The notes: generated by a model not told the origin, from the sequence alone. A DNA stretch of 64,000 bases from Bradyrhizobium sp. Ai1a-2 (GCF_000426245.1 NZ_AUEZ01000037.1:25389-89388), one strand, 5' to 3'. Counted from the stretch's first letter, positions 50,996-60,242 are shown. Program-made: numbers and translations.

Positions 50996-51595
50996 TCAGA
51001 CGTCGAAGAACACGGTCTCGTTGTCGCCCTGCAGGTGGATGTCGAGCGCGTAGGTCGGATTCGACGCCGCCTTCCTGGCGATCAAAGTGGCGCGGCGGTC
51101 GGCCGGCACCAGCGCCAGCACGGGGTCGGCGGCATTGGCCGCTTCATCGTCGAAATAGATCCGCGTGTAGAGATGCAGCAGCATGCCGCGCGCATACACC
51201 GCGAGCAGAATGTGCGGCGCCTGCGGCGTGCCGTCCGGATCGGGCACCGGCCCGGGCTTGATGGTATCGAAGCAATAGCCGCCCTTGGCATCGGTGCCGA
51301 CGCGGCCGAAGCCCTTGAACGAACTGTTGGGCAGCGCGCGGGCATCCTGCGGATCGGAGAACCGGCCCTGCGCGTCGGCCTGCCAGATCTCCAGCATGCA
51401 GTCCGGCACCGGCACGCCGTCGCCGTCATAAACGATACCCTCGACGCGGATGCGCTCGCCGGAAACATCCGGCGTGATCAGGTTGTTGGTGAAGGCATCG
51501 TTCCATGCGTATTCGCCGTTCGGCGTCAGGCCGTATTTGAAATACGGACCGACCGTCTGCGATGGCGTGATGCCGTCCGGCCGCTGCTGGCTCAC
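50996..51595 (-). CDS. pcaG: Protocatechuate 3,4-dioxygenase alpha subunit
   Basis: This 199-residue, normal-length PcaG begins ITPSQTVGPYFKYGL. It contains DAFTNNLITPDVSGERIRVEGIVYDGDGVPVPDCMLEIWQADAQGRF and the C-terminal HIHLQGDNETVFFDV type ending (here DIHLQGDNETVFFD). The alpha subunit lacks iron and forms the heteromultimer with PcaH, which performs intradiol cleavage of protocatechuate to beta-carboxy-cis,cis-muconate. Start overlaps the pcaH stop (ATGA). No pcaB, C, D or other downstream genes are in the window. Confidence 0.96.
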   Translation of the reverse strand: MSQQRPDGITPSQTVGPYFKYGLTPNGEYAWNDAFTNNLITPDVSGERIRVEGIVYDGDGVPVPDCMLEIWQADAQGRFSDPQDARALPNSSFKGFGRVGTDAKGGYCFDTIKPGPVPDPDGTPQAPHILLAVYARGMLLHLYTRIYFDDEAANAADPVLALVPADRRATLIARKAASNPTYALDIHLQGDNETVFFDV

Positions 51596-52296
51596 GATTT
51601 ATTCTCCATCGGCGTCGCGTTCCTGCCGCGCAGGACAATGTTGAAGCGGTAGCACAGCGCCCATTCCGGCTGGGTGTTCTCGAGATCGAACGAGGAGATC
51701 ATCCGCGCGCGCGCCTTCTCATCCGTCACCGCGTTGAAGATCGGGTCGAACGGAAACAGGGGATCGCCCGGAAAATACATCTGCGTCACCAGGCGCGAGA
51801 TGAAGGCATGGCCGAACACCGAGAAATGGATGTGGGCCGGGCGCCAGGCGTTGTGGTGATTGCCCCAGGGATAGGCGCCGGGCTTGACGGTGACGAACCG
51901 GTAATAGCCGCTCGCATCGGTCCGCGCGCGGCCGGCGCCGGTGAAGTTCGGATCGAGCGGCGCCGGATGCTGGTCGACCACATGGACGTAGCGGCCGCAG
52001 GCATTGGCCTGCCACAACTCCACCAGCGCGTTCGGCACGCCGCGGCCGTCCTCGTCGAACACATGGCCGTGCACGATGATGCGTTCGCCGAGCGGCTCGC
52101 CCTTGTGCTGGATCGTGAGGTCGTTGTCGTTCTCGCGCACCGTCTCGTGGCCGTAGACCGGGCCGGTCAGTTCGGAGAGCGTTTGCCGGATCGGGATCAG
52201 CGGCTTCTGCGGCGCGCGCTTGATCGTCGAGCGATAGCCCAGCGACAGCCGCGGCGGATGCGAAGCATTGCTGGCAAGCGGGTAGACAAAATTCAT
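51592..52296 (-). CDS. pcaH: Protocatechuate 3,4-dioxygenase beta subunit
   Basis: This 234-residue iron-bearing subunit shows SELTGPVYGHETV, GERIIVHGHVFDEDGRGVPNALVELWQANACGRYVH, GYYRFVTVKPGAYPWGNH and WRPAHIHFSVFG, which hold the Tyr/Tyr/His/His Fe(III) ligands known in the family. With PcaG it opens the ring of protocatechuate between the hydroxyls. It is translationally coupled to pcaG. Upstream, between pcaH and a divergent MarR gene, is a GATTGTACTT/AAGTGCAATC inverted repeat that may be the operator. Confidence 0.97.
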   Translation of the reverse strand: MNFVYPLASNASHPPRLSLGYRSTIKRAPQKPLIPIRQTLSELTGPVYGHETVRENDNDLTIQHKGEPLGERIIVHGHVFDEDGRGVPNALVELWQANACGRYVHVVDQHPAPLDPNFTGAGRARTDASGYYRFVTVKPGAYPWGNHHNAWRPAHIHFSVFGHAFISRLVTQMYFPGDPLFPFDPIFNAVTDEKARARMISSFDLENTQPEWALCYRFNIVLRGRNATPMENKS

Positions 52297-52354
52297 GTTC
52301 GGCTCCTTGAAGCTTGCTGACCTCTTACAACGCTGACTCCGCGCGATTTATTTC

Positions 52355-52381
52355 GATTGTACTTGATAGCAAAGTGCAATC
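52355..52381. promoter_or_regulatory. Candidate MarR operator between pcaH and marR
   Basis: GATTGTACTT and AAGTGCAATC, 10-base arms with one mismatch, separated by 7 bases. It lies between the divergent pcaH (52296) and marR (52433) start codons. TGCAAT half-site is shared with 54486 and 61746. Confidence 0.55.
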
Positions 52382-52432
52382 GTGTAGACGCTATTGGCGG
52401 TTCTAGAACGGCAAAAGTCCCGGAGAACGATA

Positions 52433-52906
52433 TTGAATTCCAGTTCATTCGACCTTTCCTCCCCCGAGCTCGCCCTCGAGAACCGGATGTTCTACCGCTT
52501 CTCCCTTTTGGTTGGTCGCCACGTACGACACTTCACGACGAAGCATCTCAAGAAGTACAAATTGTCTACTCAGGGATGGCTCATCCTGACCGTCATCGGA
52601 AGGTTCGCGCCCTTGTCGCCATCGGATCTCGCCGACCACACCTCGGTCGGGCGCGACAAGATCTCTCGGATTGTCGATCAACTCGTCGAGCATGGTTTCG
52701 TTTCCCGTCGGACCGACGAAGCAGACCGACGCCGCGTGGTTTTGAACCTGCTCGCCAAGGGACGACGCGTGTGCGACGAATTGGAACTCCTTGCGCGCCA
52801 AATCGAAGTAGACGTGCTGGACAGCATGTCGAAGGACGAAAGAGTCATGTTGCGAAAACTGCTCTCCAAGATCGAAGACGCGACCGCCCGCACCCTCGCC
52901 GACTGA
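52433..52906 (+). CDS. MarR-family transcriptional regulator
   Basis: A protein of about 157 residues with MarR winged helix: LSTQGWLILTVIGRFAPLSPSDLA, VGRDKISRIVDQLVEHGFVSRRTDEADRRRVVLNL. The start is TTG 52433 (GGAGA upstream); an earlier TTG at 52394 is possible. It is divergent from pcaHG across an inverted repeat, and its 3' end faces the second flavin monooxygenase gene at 10 bases. It likely represses pcaHG and perhaps other genes of the cluster in response to an aromatic acid. Confidence 0.9.
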   Translation: MNSSSFDLSSPELALENRMFYRFSLLVGRHVRHFTTKHLKKYKLSTQGWLILTVIGRFAPLSPSDLADHTSVGRDKISRIVDQLVEHGFVSRRTDEADRRRVVLNLLAKGRRVCDELELLARQIEVDVLDSMSKDERVMLRKLLSKIEDATARTLAD

Positions 52907-52916
52907 TCGTGTGCGC

Positions 52917-54413
52917 TTATTCTGATTGCCGTGTGATCTGGTAGTTCTGCGCGTCAAGCACTCGCGTCAGCAGAAAGAATTTCAGGGTCGGAGACGGCCA
53001 GTTGTTGACCAGCTTTCCCGACGCTGATTTGAACCAATTGTTGCAACTGCTCATCCAGGCGTAGCGTTGCGCACGATGCTGGATCATCTCGTTGAATCTC
53101 CGCATCGGCTCGCGTTTGACTTCGAAGACGAGTTCGTCCCGCAGGATTCGTTTCACGAATTTGATAACGTAGTTGACTTGGCATTCGATCATGAAAATCG
53201 CGGAACTCGGCACCGTGGTGTTCGGTCCGTAGATCATGAACAAATTCGGAAAGCCGGGAACGCTGCTGCCGCGATAGGCTTCCGCCCCGTCTTTCCAGAT
53301 GTCGTGAAGGCGCTTGTTGTCGCGTCCGACAATCTCCATAGGAAGAAGAAATTCGGTGGATTTGAATCCAGTGCAATAGATTATGGCGTCGACAGGATGC
53401 TTCCCACCGTCTTTGGTGACGATTGCAGTGGGCGTGACGCGTTCGATTCCTTCCGCCGTCACCTTGACGTTGTCCTGGGCGAGCGCAGGATACCATTCGT
53501 TCGAGAGCAATATCCGCTTGCATCCAAGCGGATAGTCCGGCGTCACAGTTTTCCTTAGCGCCGGATCTTTGATCTTTGCGATGATGGCGCGTGCCGTTAC
53601 TTCCATGGCCTTGTTCAGCTTGGTGCCGGCGATCACCTTGTCGTGGCCACGCTCGTAGGACCAATAAAGCTTTGCCCGCGAAGCGCGTGCCAAGAGCGGC
53701 AACCACTTGAAGCGCCACTTCTCGCTATCGGAATAGGCCCGATCGGGCTTTGGCATTACCCATGGCGGCGACCTCTGAAACACGGTGAGGCGCGCCGCGA
53801 TCTTCGCAACATGAGGAACGACCTGAATGGCGCTTGCGCCTGCTCCGATGACAGCGACCGACTTGCCCTCCAGTTCAACGTGATGATCCCATCGGGCTGA
53901 ATGAAAGTGAGGGCCCGAGAACGTTTCGATCCCTGAGAGTTTCGGCACTGCGGGCCGGTTCAATTGACCGACGGCTGTGAGAACGACGGATGTCTTGATG
54001 ACCTTGCCGGTGGCCGTTGTCACGATCCAACGGGAAGTGGTTTCGTCGAATCCAAGCCGAACCACCTCGGTGTCGCAAAGAATGTGGCGCCGCAAACCAT
54101 ATTTCTCGACGCAGCGTTCGAGATAGTCCCTGATCTCTGCCTGAGGGGCGAACACCTTGCTCCACTGCGTGTTCATCTCGAAGGAAAACGAGTAAAGGAA
54201 CGACGGGACGTCGCAGGCAGCGCCCGGATAGGTGTTGTCCCTCCAGACACCGCCAATCTTGGATTCCCGTTCCAGGATGAGGAATGATTTGACGCCCGCG
54301 CGCTTGAGCGCAACCGAGGTCGCGATGCCCCCCGGACCGGCCCCGATCACGACAGCGTCCACCGTCGTGGCCTGACTATCCAGTTCAAGACTGGTCAACG
54401 CACTGCCTTCCAC
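52917..54413 (-). CDS. Flavin-containing monooxygenase, BVMO-like with variant fingerprint
   Basis: This 498-residue class B-type flavoprotein has FAD motif GAGPGG (24-29), GVWRDNTYPGAACDVPSFLYS, NADP motif GAGASA and C-terminal YCTGFKSTEF. The BVMO fingerprint reads FSGPHFHSARWDH (165-177): F, G, H and W are present but the Pro after Trp is replaced by Asp. The start GTG 54413 (MEGSALTSLE) has GGAGG upstream. It is divergent from the reductase gene at 54599 with the perfect TAATTGCA palindrome between. Related to, but distinct from, the 45723 enzyme. Confidence 0.88.
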   Translation of the reverse strand: MEGSALTSLELDSQATTVDAVVIGAGPGGIATSVALKRAGVKSFLILERESKIGGVWRDNTYPGAACDVPSFLYSFSFEMNTQWSKVFAPQAEIRDYLERCVEKYGLRRHILCDTEVVRLGFDETTSRWIVTTATGKVIKTSVVLTAVGQLNRPAVPKLSGIETFSGPHFHSARWDHHVELEGKSVAVIGAGASAIQVVPHVAKIAARLTVFQRSPPWVMPKPDRAYSDSEKWRFKWLPLLARASRAKLYWSYERGHDKVIAGTKLNKAMEVTARAIIAKIKDPALRKTVTPDYPLGCKRILLSNEWYPALAQDNVKVTAEGIERVTPTAIVTKDGGKHPVDAIIYCTGFKSTEFLLPMEIVGRDNKRLHDIWKDGAEAYRGSSVPGFPNLFMIYGPNTTVPSSAIFMIECQVNYVIKFVKRILRDELVFEVKREPMRRFNEMIQHRAQRYAWMSSCNNWFKSASGKLVNNWPSPTLKFFLLTRVLDAQNYQITRQSE

Positions 54414-54485
54414 GACCGATTTCCTCCCCCCGCGGATTGGTTCCACTTTCTGTCTTTGCCTTGCGAGTTTATGAGCGAAATACTA

Positions 54486-54504
54486 TAATTGCAATATGCA
54501 ATTA
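54486..54504. promoter_or_regulatory. Perfect palindromic operator candidate, TAATTGCA-ATA-TGCAATTA
   Basis: TAATTGCAATATGCAATTA is a 19-base perfect inverted repeat with an ATA centre, in the gap between the divergent monooxygenase (54413) and reductase (54599) genes. It contains AATTGCAAT, which recurs at 61749-61757 upstream of the Rieske oxygenase. Confidence 0.65.
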
Positions 54505-54598
54505 CTTGGATCGCCATCACGGCGGAATTGCGCAAGTGAAAGCCTGCGTCGTCGGACCGAAGACGCGACGGCAAGAACGCAAGGGGAGAACGCGCGGG

Positions 54599-55540
54599 AT
54601 GACCGAGACCTGGGAGCTCACGATCGAGGCCGTCAAGCCTGAAGCGGAGGACGTCAAATCCTTCGTCCTGGGCGATCCAGCGGGAAGACCGCTGCCGGCC
54701 TGGACTCCGGGTTCGCATATTGACGTCGTGACGCCGGAAGGGCTGACGGCGCAGTATTCACTCTGCGGCGGAGTGCGGGACAGACATTGGCGTATTGCCG
54801 CGCTCCTGAAGCGGGACGGCAAGGGCGTCTCGCGATATCTTCATGAGAAAGTGCAGGCTGGCGATATCCTCAGGGCATCCTCGCCGCGCAACCATTTCAG
54901 ACTTGCCACCTCCAGATCATATGTCTTCATCGCGGGCGGCATCGGCATTACGCCTATCCTGCCCATGATCGCGGAGGTCTCGTTGCGGGGCTTGCCGTGG
55001 CGGCTTTTCTACGGTGGGCGCCAGCGAACGAGCATGGCCTTCCTTGCAGAGCTGGTCCGATATGGCGACCGGGTCCAGGTGTTGCCTGAGAGCGAGCATG
55101 GTCTGCTGCCATTGCCGGAGCTGATCGGGACATCCGACACGCAAGATGGAATCTATTGCTGCGGGCCTGAGCCGCTCATTCGCGCCGTCGAAGCACTGGC
55201 GCACAACCGCGGATTGCCGAAGCCGCACGTCGAGCGCTTCAATCCCACGGATACGGCGCATCATGCCAACGACGGCGGATTCGAGGTTGAGTTGGCGAAG
55301 ACCGGCCAGATCATTCCGGTCACGGCTCAGCAAACGATCCTCGAAGCTCTCGAACAACATGGCATTTGCCCTCCCGCCTCGTGCCGCGAAGGTGTGTGCG
55401 GAACCTGCGAGGCTGCCGTCCTCGCCGGCCAGATCGATCACCGGGACTCCGTCTTGACGGACGACGAAAGAGAGGTTGGGAGATCGATGATGATCTGTGT
55501 GTCGCGGGCAAGGTCCGCCAAGCTGAAGCTCGATCTCTGA
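54599..55540 (+). CDS. Phthalate dioxygenase/vanillate demethylase-type reductase (FNR + 2Fe-2S)
   Basis: A 313-residue cytoplasmic electron-transfer protein. The flavin-binding domain is 1-100 (PGSHIDVVTPEGLTAQYSLCG), the NAD-binding domain about 105-220 (FIAGGIGITPILPMI, YCCGPEPLI), and the plant-type 2Fe-2S domain at the C-terminus (PPASCREGVCGTCEAAVLAG, then MICVSRA). This order is that of VanB and phthalate dioxygenase reductase, partners of Rieske oxygenases. The start ATG has AAGGGGAGAA upstream. Its likely partner oxygenase is encoded 5 kb away at 60440. It is convergent with livF. Confidence 0.93.
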   Translation: MTETWELTIEAVKPEAEDVKSFVLGDPAGRPLPAWTPGSHIDVVTPEGLTAQYSLCGGVRDRHWRIAALLKRDGKGVSRYLHEKVQAGDILRASSPRNHFRLATSRSYVFIAGGIGITPILPMIAEVSLRGLPWRLFYGGRQRTSMAFLAELVRYGDRVQVLPESEHGLLPLPELIGTSDTQDGIYCCGPEPLIRAVEALAHNRGLPKPHVERFNPTDTAHHANDGGFEVELAKTGQIIPVTAQQTILEALEQHGICPPASCREGVCGTCEAAVLAGQIDHRDSVLTDDEREVGRSMMICVSRARSAKLKLDL

Positions 55541-55612
55541 TGCGGAGGACCGGCGACTGTCGTGGACAGCCCCGCCCCGCTTCTTCGCATCATTCGAAAC
55601 GTTTGGAGCGTC

Positions 55613-56329
55613 TCACGCCACCTTCGATTTGACGTGGCCGACGAACAGATGGCGGTGCTTGAGATCGGGATCACGCTCCAGTTCGTCGAACGTGCCTTGA
55701 AAGCAGATTTGGCCGCGGTCGAGCACGAAGACGACGTCGGAAACGCTCCGTGCAAACTCGATATTCTGCTCGGCCAGCAGAATGGTCAGGCCCGCCTGCC
55801 TGAGACGACGGATATCATCTCCGAGCGAACGAATGACAAGCGGCGCCAGTCCTTCGGACGGCTCGTCAAGCAGCAGTAGGCTCGGCCCTCCCATCAGCGC
55901 ACGCCCGACGCTGAGCAATTGCTGTTCGCCGCCGCTCAGCGTCCCGGCGGCCTGCCTGCGGCGCTCGGCCAGAATTGGAAACAGATCGTAGATTCCAGCA
56001 AGGTCCATCGGCTGCGGCCCGCAGGGTCGGGTCACGCGAAGGTTTTCCTCCACGCTCAAATTGGGAAAGATGGCGCGATCTTCCGGCACGTAGCCGATTC
56101 CGGATCTTGCCACGCGATCCGGCGTCCTCCCGACGATCGATTCGTTGCCGAACCTGATTTCTCCGGCCGATGGCCGGAGAAATCCCATGATCGACCGCAT
56201 CACCGTGCTCTTGCCGGCGCCGTTGCGTCCAAGGAGACAGCCGGATACGCCTTTCGGAAGGCCGAATGAGACATCGGTCAGGACATCGCCCTGACCGTAT
56301 CCGACGCGCAAAGCCGAAATATCAAGCAA
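55613..56329 (-). CDS. livF: Liv-type ABC transporter ATP-binding protein LivF
   Basis: This 238-residue cytoplasmic ATPase has Walker A GRNGAGKST, signature LSGGEQQLLSVGRAL and Walker B LLLLDEPSEGLAP. It powers uptake through the LivHM permease. I choose TTG 56329 as start (AGGAG 6 bases upstream); the longer frame lies in livG. It overlaps livG by 8 bases and is last in the livK-H-M-G-F operon. Within an aromatic catabolic cluster it most likely transports an aromatic acid rather than leucine, as known for Rhodopseudomonas and Bradyrhizobium Liv-type systems. Confidence 0.94.
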   Translation of the reverse strand: MLDISALRVGYGQGDVLTDVSFGLPKGVSGCLLGRNGAGKSTVMRSIMGFLRPSAGEIRFGNESIVGRTPDRVARSGIGYVPEDRAIFPNLSVEENLRVTRPCGPQPMDLAGIYDLFPILAERRRQAAGTLSGGEQQLLSVGRALMGGPSLLLLDEPSEGLAPLVIRSLGDDIRRLRQAGLTILLAEQNIEFARSVSDVVFVLDRGQICFQGTFDELERDPDLKHRHLFVGHVKSKVA

Positions 56330-57080
56330 CGGCGGCTCCTCCGAGATAGACTTCCTGGACCTTCGCATTGCTCTGGATCGCGTCCGGGGTATCATCGGCA
56401 ATAAGTCGTCCGCGATACATGACCGCGATCCGATCCGCGACCGAGAATACGATGTCCATGTCGTGCTCGATCAATAACGCGGTCATCGCACGCATCTGCA
56501 TCGTCGCCTGGATGAGCTCGATAAGAGGTCCACGCTCTACGAGAGGAACGCCGCATGTCGGCTCGTCCAGAAGGATGAGCTCGGGTTCGGCCGCAAGCGC
56601 CATCGCAAGTTCCAGCCGCCTGCGATCGCCATAAGCGAGCTCTTGTACCGACTTGTCCAATTGGTCCTGCAGCTTGACGGCCGACGCCATCCGCTCGACC
56701 TCATCGGAGAACAGACCTTTCGAGGCCGTCAGCATGTCCCAGCTCTTGCGGCGGAATGAAATCACGGAGAGCCTGATGTTCTCCCGAACACTCGCGCCAG
56801 CAAACACGTTGTTGATCTGGAAGGTACGGCTGAGGCCTCCCCTGCAAAGGAGGTCGGGGCGCACATGGGTGGTGTCTCGCCCCTTGAACATGATACGGCC
56901 GCTATCGCTTCGGACGCCGCCGCTGATCAGGTTGAACAGTGTGGTTTTCCCGGCGCCATTCGGTCCGATGATGGCCATGAACTCGCCTCGACGGACCTCG
57001 AATCCAACTTGATCGACCACCGTTCGGCTACCGAACCGCTTCGAGATGTTCTCGACAAGGAGAAGGGTATCGTCGTTCAT
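56322..57080 (-). CDS. livG: Liv-type ABC transporter ATP-binding protein LivG
   Basis: A 252-residue ATPase starting MNDDTLLLVENISKRFG. Walker A is GPNGAGKTTLFNLISG, the signature is degenerate as usual for LivG (QELAYGDRRRLELAMAL), and Walker B is LILLDEPTCGV. The LivG-specific LSRTFQINNVFAGASVRENI segment is present. It overlaps livM by 4 bases (ATGA) and livF by 8 bases. It is the second ATPase of the aromatic-cluster importer. Confidence 0.94.
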   Translation of the reverse strand: MNDDTLLLVENISKRFGSRTVVDQVGFEVRRGEFMAIIGPNGAGKTTLFNLISGGVRSDSGRIMFKGRDTTHVRPDLLCRGGLSRTFQINNVFAGASVRENIRLSVISFRRKSWDMLTASKGLFSDEVERMASAVKLQDQLDKSVQELAYGDRRRLELAMALAAEPELILLDEPTCGVPLVERGPLIELIQATMQMRAMTALLIEHDMDIVFSVADRIAVMYRGRLIADDTPDAIQSNAKVQEVYLGGAAVA

Positions 57081-58051
57081 TTCCGCCACCTCGAATCGAT
57101 CCGCGCGACGAGCGAAAGCAGGCCTCCAGGGAGGGAAAGCGCGACGACGATGATCACAATGCCGAGACAGCTCAGCCAATAGTCCGTCAGATGCGGCAAT
57201 CCATAGGTCAGGATCTTGAACGTGATGGCGCCGACGATCGGCCCGAAAAACCACTGCGTTCCGCCGAGCACGACCGCGACAAGCGCATCGGCCGACGTGA
57301 TGAAGCTTGCCGAACTCGGAAACATGCCGCGATGGAATATCGCCTGGCCCACGCCCGCCAGTGCCGCGAAGCTCGCCGCGAGCACGAACGCTGCGAGTCG
57401 AAACAGACGGACCGGAACGCCGATGAACGCCGCTCGCAGCGGATTGTCTCGAATGGCGGTCAGCGTATGTCCGAAAGCCGAACGGGCGATGGTAAAAAGC
57501 AGCGCCGTACAGCTCGCCACAATGACGAACGCAACCATGTAGAACGTTCGCGCGTCCTGCAGTCCTGGCACGCCGGCAATTCCGATCAGGCCGTCATCGC
57601 CGCCGGTCATCGAATGCCACTTCCAGATCACGATGTAGACGAGCTGGCCAAGCGCGAGCGTCAGCATGATGAAGTAGGCGTGGCTGACGCGGATGATCAA
57701 GAGCCCGATCACCAAAGCCAGGAGCACGCTCGCGGCAATCGCAAGGACGGCTGCGGCGGCTGCACCCCCCACGCCGGTCCACCCATATTTCACCTGCAAG
57801 ACGCCGAAGACATAACCTCCCGTCGCAAAAAATGCGGCGTGACACATCGACACCATGCCCGACTGCCCAACGACGAGGTTCAAGCTCAGCGCGAACAGAG
57901 CGAAAATCAGGATATCCGTCGCCTGGACCAGCAAGGTCTCGCGGCCGAAAACGCCAATGGCAAGTCCTGCCGCCAGTACCAACACGGTCCCGACATGGCG
58001 CAGCCTCGCGGGAGAACTCGCAGGCAATATCACCTCGGAAGTACTTGTCAT
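57077..58051 (-). CDS. livM: Liv-type ABC transporter permease LivM
   Basis: A 324-residue inner-membrane permease with 8-9 hydrophobic segments and the LivM motif GQSGMVSMCHAAFFATGGYVFGV near residue 63, plus FGHTLTAIRDNPLRAAFIGVPV, the conserved cytoplasmic loop that contacts the ATPases. Its start codon overlaps the livH stop by one base (TGATG). It forms the channel with LivH. The N-terminal 20 residues are a cytoplasmic tail. Confidence 0.94.
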   Translation of the reverse strand: MTSTSEVILPASSPARLRHVGTVLVLAAGLAIGVFGRETLLVQATDILIFALFALSLNLVVGQSGMVSMCHAAFFATGGYVFGVLQVKYGWTGVGGAAAAAVLAIAASVLLALVIGLLIIRVSHAYFIMLTLALGQLVYIVIWKWHSMTGGDDGLIGIAGVPGLQDARTFYMVAFVIVASCTALLFTIARSAFGHTLTAIRDNPLRAAFIGVPVRLFRLAAFVLAASFAALAGVGQAIFHRGMFPSSASFITSADALVAVVLGGTQWFFGPIVGAITFKILTYGLPHLTDYWLSCLGIVIIVVALSLPGGLLSLVARIDSRWRK

Positions 58052-58920
58052 CAGCTAAGCTTTCCGAACAATCCGGCCGGCCGCACCAGCAGAACGACGG
58101 CCATCAGAATGAATACGAATGCGATGGTGAATTGTGGCACGATCAAAATGCCGAACGCCTTGACCATTCCGATCAGCAAAGCCGCCGCCAGCGCGCCCCA
58201 TATGCTGCCGAGGCCACCGATGACGACGACCGCAAATGCGTCTACGGACGCATCGAGATCAGATCCGGGATTCGCGCCGGCGAGCGGCAGAATCAGCACG
58301 CCCGCCAAGCCGACGAGCCAGGTGGACAGGCCAAACACGGACGTAAACATCCAGCGAGCGTTGACCCCGAGCCCGAGCGCCGCATCGCGATTTGCCGCGG
58401 TGGCCCGGACCAGCAAGCCCCACGGCGTCCGATTGACCAGGAACCAGACAAGCACCGAGACCAGAGCGCCAGTGCCGATAATGAAGAGGTAATAGCCCGG
58501 AATGTAAGCGCCCATCACAGCGACCGGCTCGGAGAACCAGGATGGCGTATCGATGGACCGCGACTCCAGGCCCCAGACACCGCGCACGAGATCGGCGGCG
58601 AGGAAGATAAGCCCGATCGACGGGAGAATCTGGACCAGCACGTCGGCCTTGTAGAGGTGCCGGAAGATTAGCACCTCAACCAGAATCCCGATGATCGCGA
58701 TCATCAGCGGAACCACCAGCAACGCTACAAGGAAGCCGGCGTCGCTGTTGGACGAGAGTTTCTCGGTGATCGAGTAGGCCAGGAACATCGCAAGCATGAA
58801 GAACGATCCATGCGCGATATTCAGAAGATGGCAGACGCCATAGATGATTGACAGGCCGGCGGCGAGCAGGAACAGAATCGCCGCCGATTGCAATCCGCTC
58901 ATGAACTGCAGCCAGAGCAT
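58051..58920 (-). CDS. livH: Liv-type ABC transporter permease LivH
   Basis: This 289-residue membrane permease has about 8 hydrophobic segments. The LivH motif is LSIIYGVCHLLNIAHGSFFMLAM (about residues 24-46), with GLLVRATAANRDAALGLGVN as the EAA-like loop and FAVVVIGGLGSIWGALAAALLIG near the end. The start ATG 58920 follows TTTGGAG; the frame begins with a TTG 4 codons earlier. It lies 38 bases after the binding-protein gene. Confidence 0.94.
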   Translation of the reverse strand: MLWLQFMSGLQSAAILFLLAAGLSIIYGVCHLLNIAHGSFFMLAMFLAYSITEKLSSNSDAGFLVALLVVPLMIAIIGILVEVLIFRHLYKADVLVQILPSIGLIFLAADLVRGVWGLESRSIDTPSWFSEPVAVMGAYIPGYYLFIIGTGALVSVLVWFLVNRTPWGLLVRATAANRDAALGLGVNARWMFTSVFGLSTWLVGLAGVLILPLAGANPGSDLDASVDAFAVVVIGGLGSIWGALAAALLIGMVKAFGILIVPQFTIAFVFILMAVVLLVRPAGLFGKLS

Positions 58921-58958
58921 CGAGGTCTCCAAAGGTCAGGTAAGCGAATATTGTCAGT

Positions 58959-60242
58959 TCATTTGGTCGGACTGGAGCGCAGCTTGGCAACTTCTTCCGC
59001 CGAGGGAAGAAATTCCGCCGACTCGACGAAACCAATATTGCTCATGCCGGCGCGGTCATCCTTGGCGTCCCATGCCAGATTACCCGTCCACACCCCTTGC
59101 GTGCTCTGATGATCGAAGGGGCGGACTGTGATCCGGCCGGCAGCCGGCGACTCAATGTCCAGGCCTTCGGCCGCCATGATGAACGCCTCCCGGTCCAGTT
59201 TCCCGGCCTTTTCGATCGCTTTGGCGACGAACTTCATCGTCGTGTATCCAGCGGCCGATTCCGACATCGGCATCGCGTTCCAGCGCTCTTTGTAGGACTT
59301 GAAGAACGCCATGTTGGACGGTGTATCGACCGGCGGATATGGATAGTCGCCTGCTGTGAATATGTTGCCCGGAATATCCTTCTCTCGCACGCCGGCGGCG
59401 TTGGCCGGGTTGCCCATCGAAGCGTGCGCGCCGAGCACGATCTTGAACAGGCCAAAGCTCTTGGCCTGCGCAAGGAAAGCGCGCGCGCTCGGTCCAACCA
59501 GGCCGCTGAACAGCACGACTTCGGGTCCTTTCGACATGATCGCGGTGATGTAGGAGGCGAAATCCGTGGTACCGAGCGGCACCCAGAATTCGCAACCGTC
59601 CAACACGCTTACATCGGGTGCACCCTCGCGAATGACCGCCAGTGTGCTGCGGTTCAGGTCGCGCGCAAACTCATAGTCGTTGTTAATTGTACAGTACTTG
59701 CGCAACGGCTTCTTGGCCAATTCACGGGCCAACGGCGTGTAAAAGCCGCGCACGTTCATCGCCAACCGGAAAAAATATCTATGCCCGGCATCTTCGGTGA
59801 GGAAGCGGCCGTAGCCGCCTGTCGTGAAGAACGGGACCTTGTTCTCTTTCGCAAGCGTGCTTGCGGCTGCGGACTCCGCGCTTGCAACGGCGCCTATCAC
59901 CAGGAATGCGCCTTGCGCGGTCTGCTCGCGGAACAGACGCCCGGCGTCTTCGGGCTTGGAATTGGTGTCGGCAAGCATCAGTTCGATCTGCTTGCCCTTG
60001 ATGCCGCCGGACTTGTTGATCTCGTCGGCTGCCAGCCGAATGCCCTGCTCCCCGGCTGTCCCGTAGAGCGCGAAAACGCCGGTCCGCGACGTGATCACCC
60101 CGATCTTAATGGCGTCCTCGGCGCGCACTCCGGCGACGGTTGCGCAGAGACTTGTCAAACCGGCGACGAGCAATCCAGCAAAGCGAATCGACGACAGCCC
60201 ACCGCGGCCACGCCCCGATTGCCGTGAACTTGCGATACTCAT
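58959..60242 (-). CDS. Liv-type ABC transporter substrate-binding protein LivK-like
   Basis: This 427-residue exported protein has a long signal region (basic SGRGRGGLSS, then FAGLLVAGLTSLCATVAGVRA) and a Peripla_BP_6 fold: IKIGVITSRTGVFALYGTAGEQGIRLAADEINKSGGIKGKQIEL, then VIGAVASAESAAASTLAKENKVPFFTTGG. It binds the ligand of the LivHMGF importer, probably an aromatic acid given the context. The start ATG 60242 has GGAGGAG upstream. First gene of the operon livK-H-M-G-F. Confidence 0.93.
   Translation of the reverse strand: MSIASSRQSGRGRGGLSSIRFAGLLVAGLTSLCATVAGVRAEDAIKIGVITSRTGVFALYGTAGEQGIRLAADEINKSGGIKGKQIELMLADTNSKPEDAGRLFREQTAQGAFLVIGAVASAESAAASTLAKENKVPFFTTGGYGRFLTEDAGHRYFFRLAMNVRGFYTPLARELAKKPLRKYCTINNDYEFARDLNRSTLAVIREGAPDVSVLDGCEFWVPLGTTDFASYITAIMSKGPEVVLFSGLVGPSARAFLAQAKSFGLFKIVLGAHASMGNPANAAGVREKDIPGNIFTAGDYPYPPVDTPSNMAFFKSYKERWNAMPMSESAAGYTTMKFVAKAIEKAGKLDREAFIMAAEGLDIESPAAGRITVRPFDHQSTQGVWTGNLAWDAKDDRAGMSNIGFVESAEFLPSAEEVAKLRSSPTK

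Noticed and set aside
57191..58492. 433-residue plus-strand open frame
   Set aside because: Antisense to livM and livH, which have clear permease motifs.
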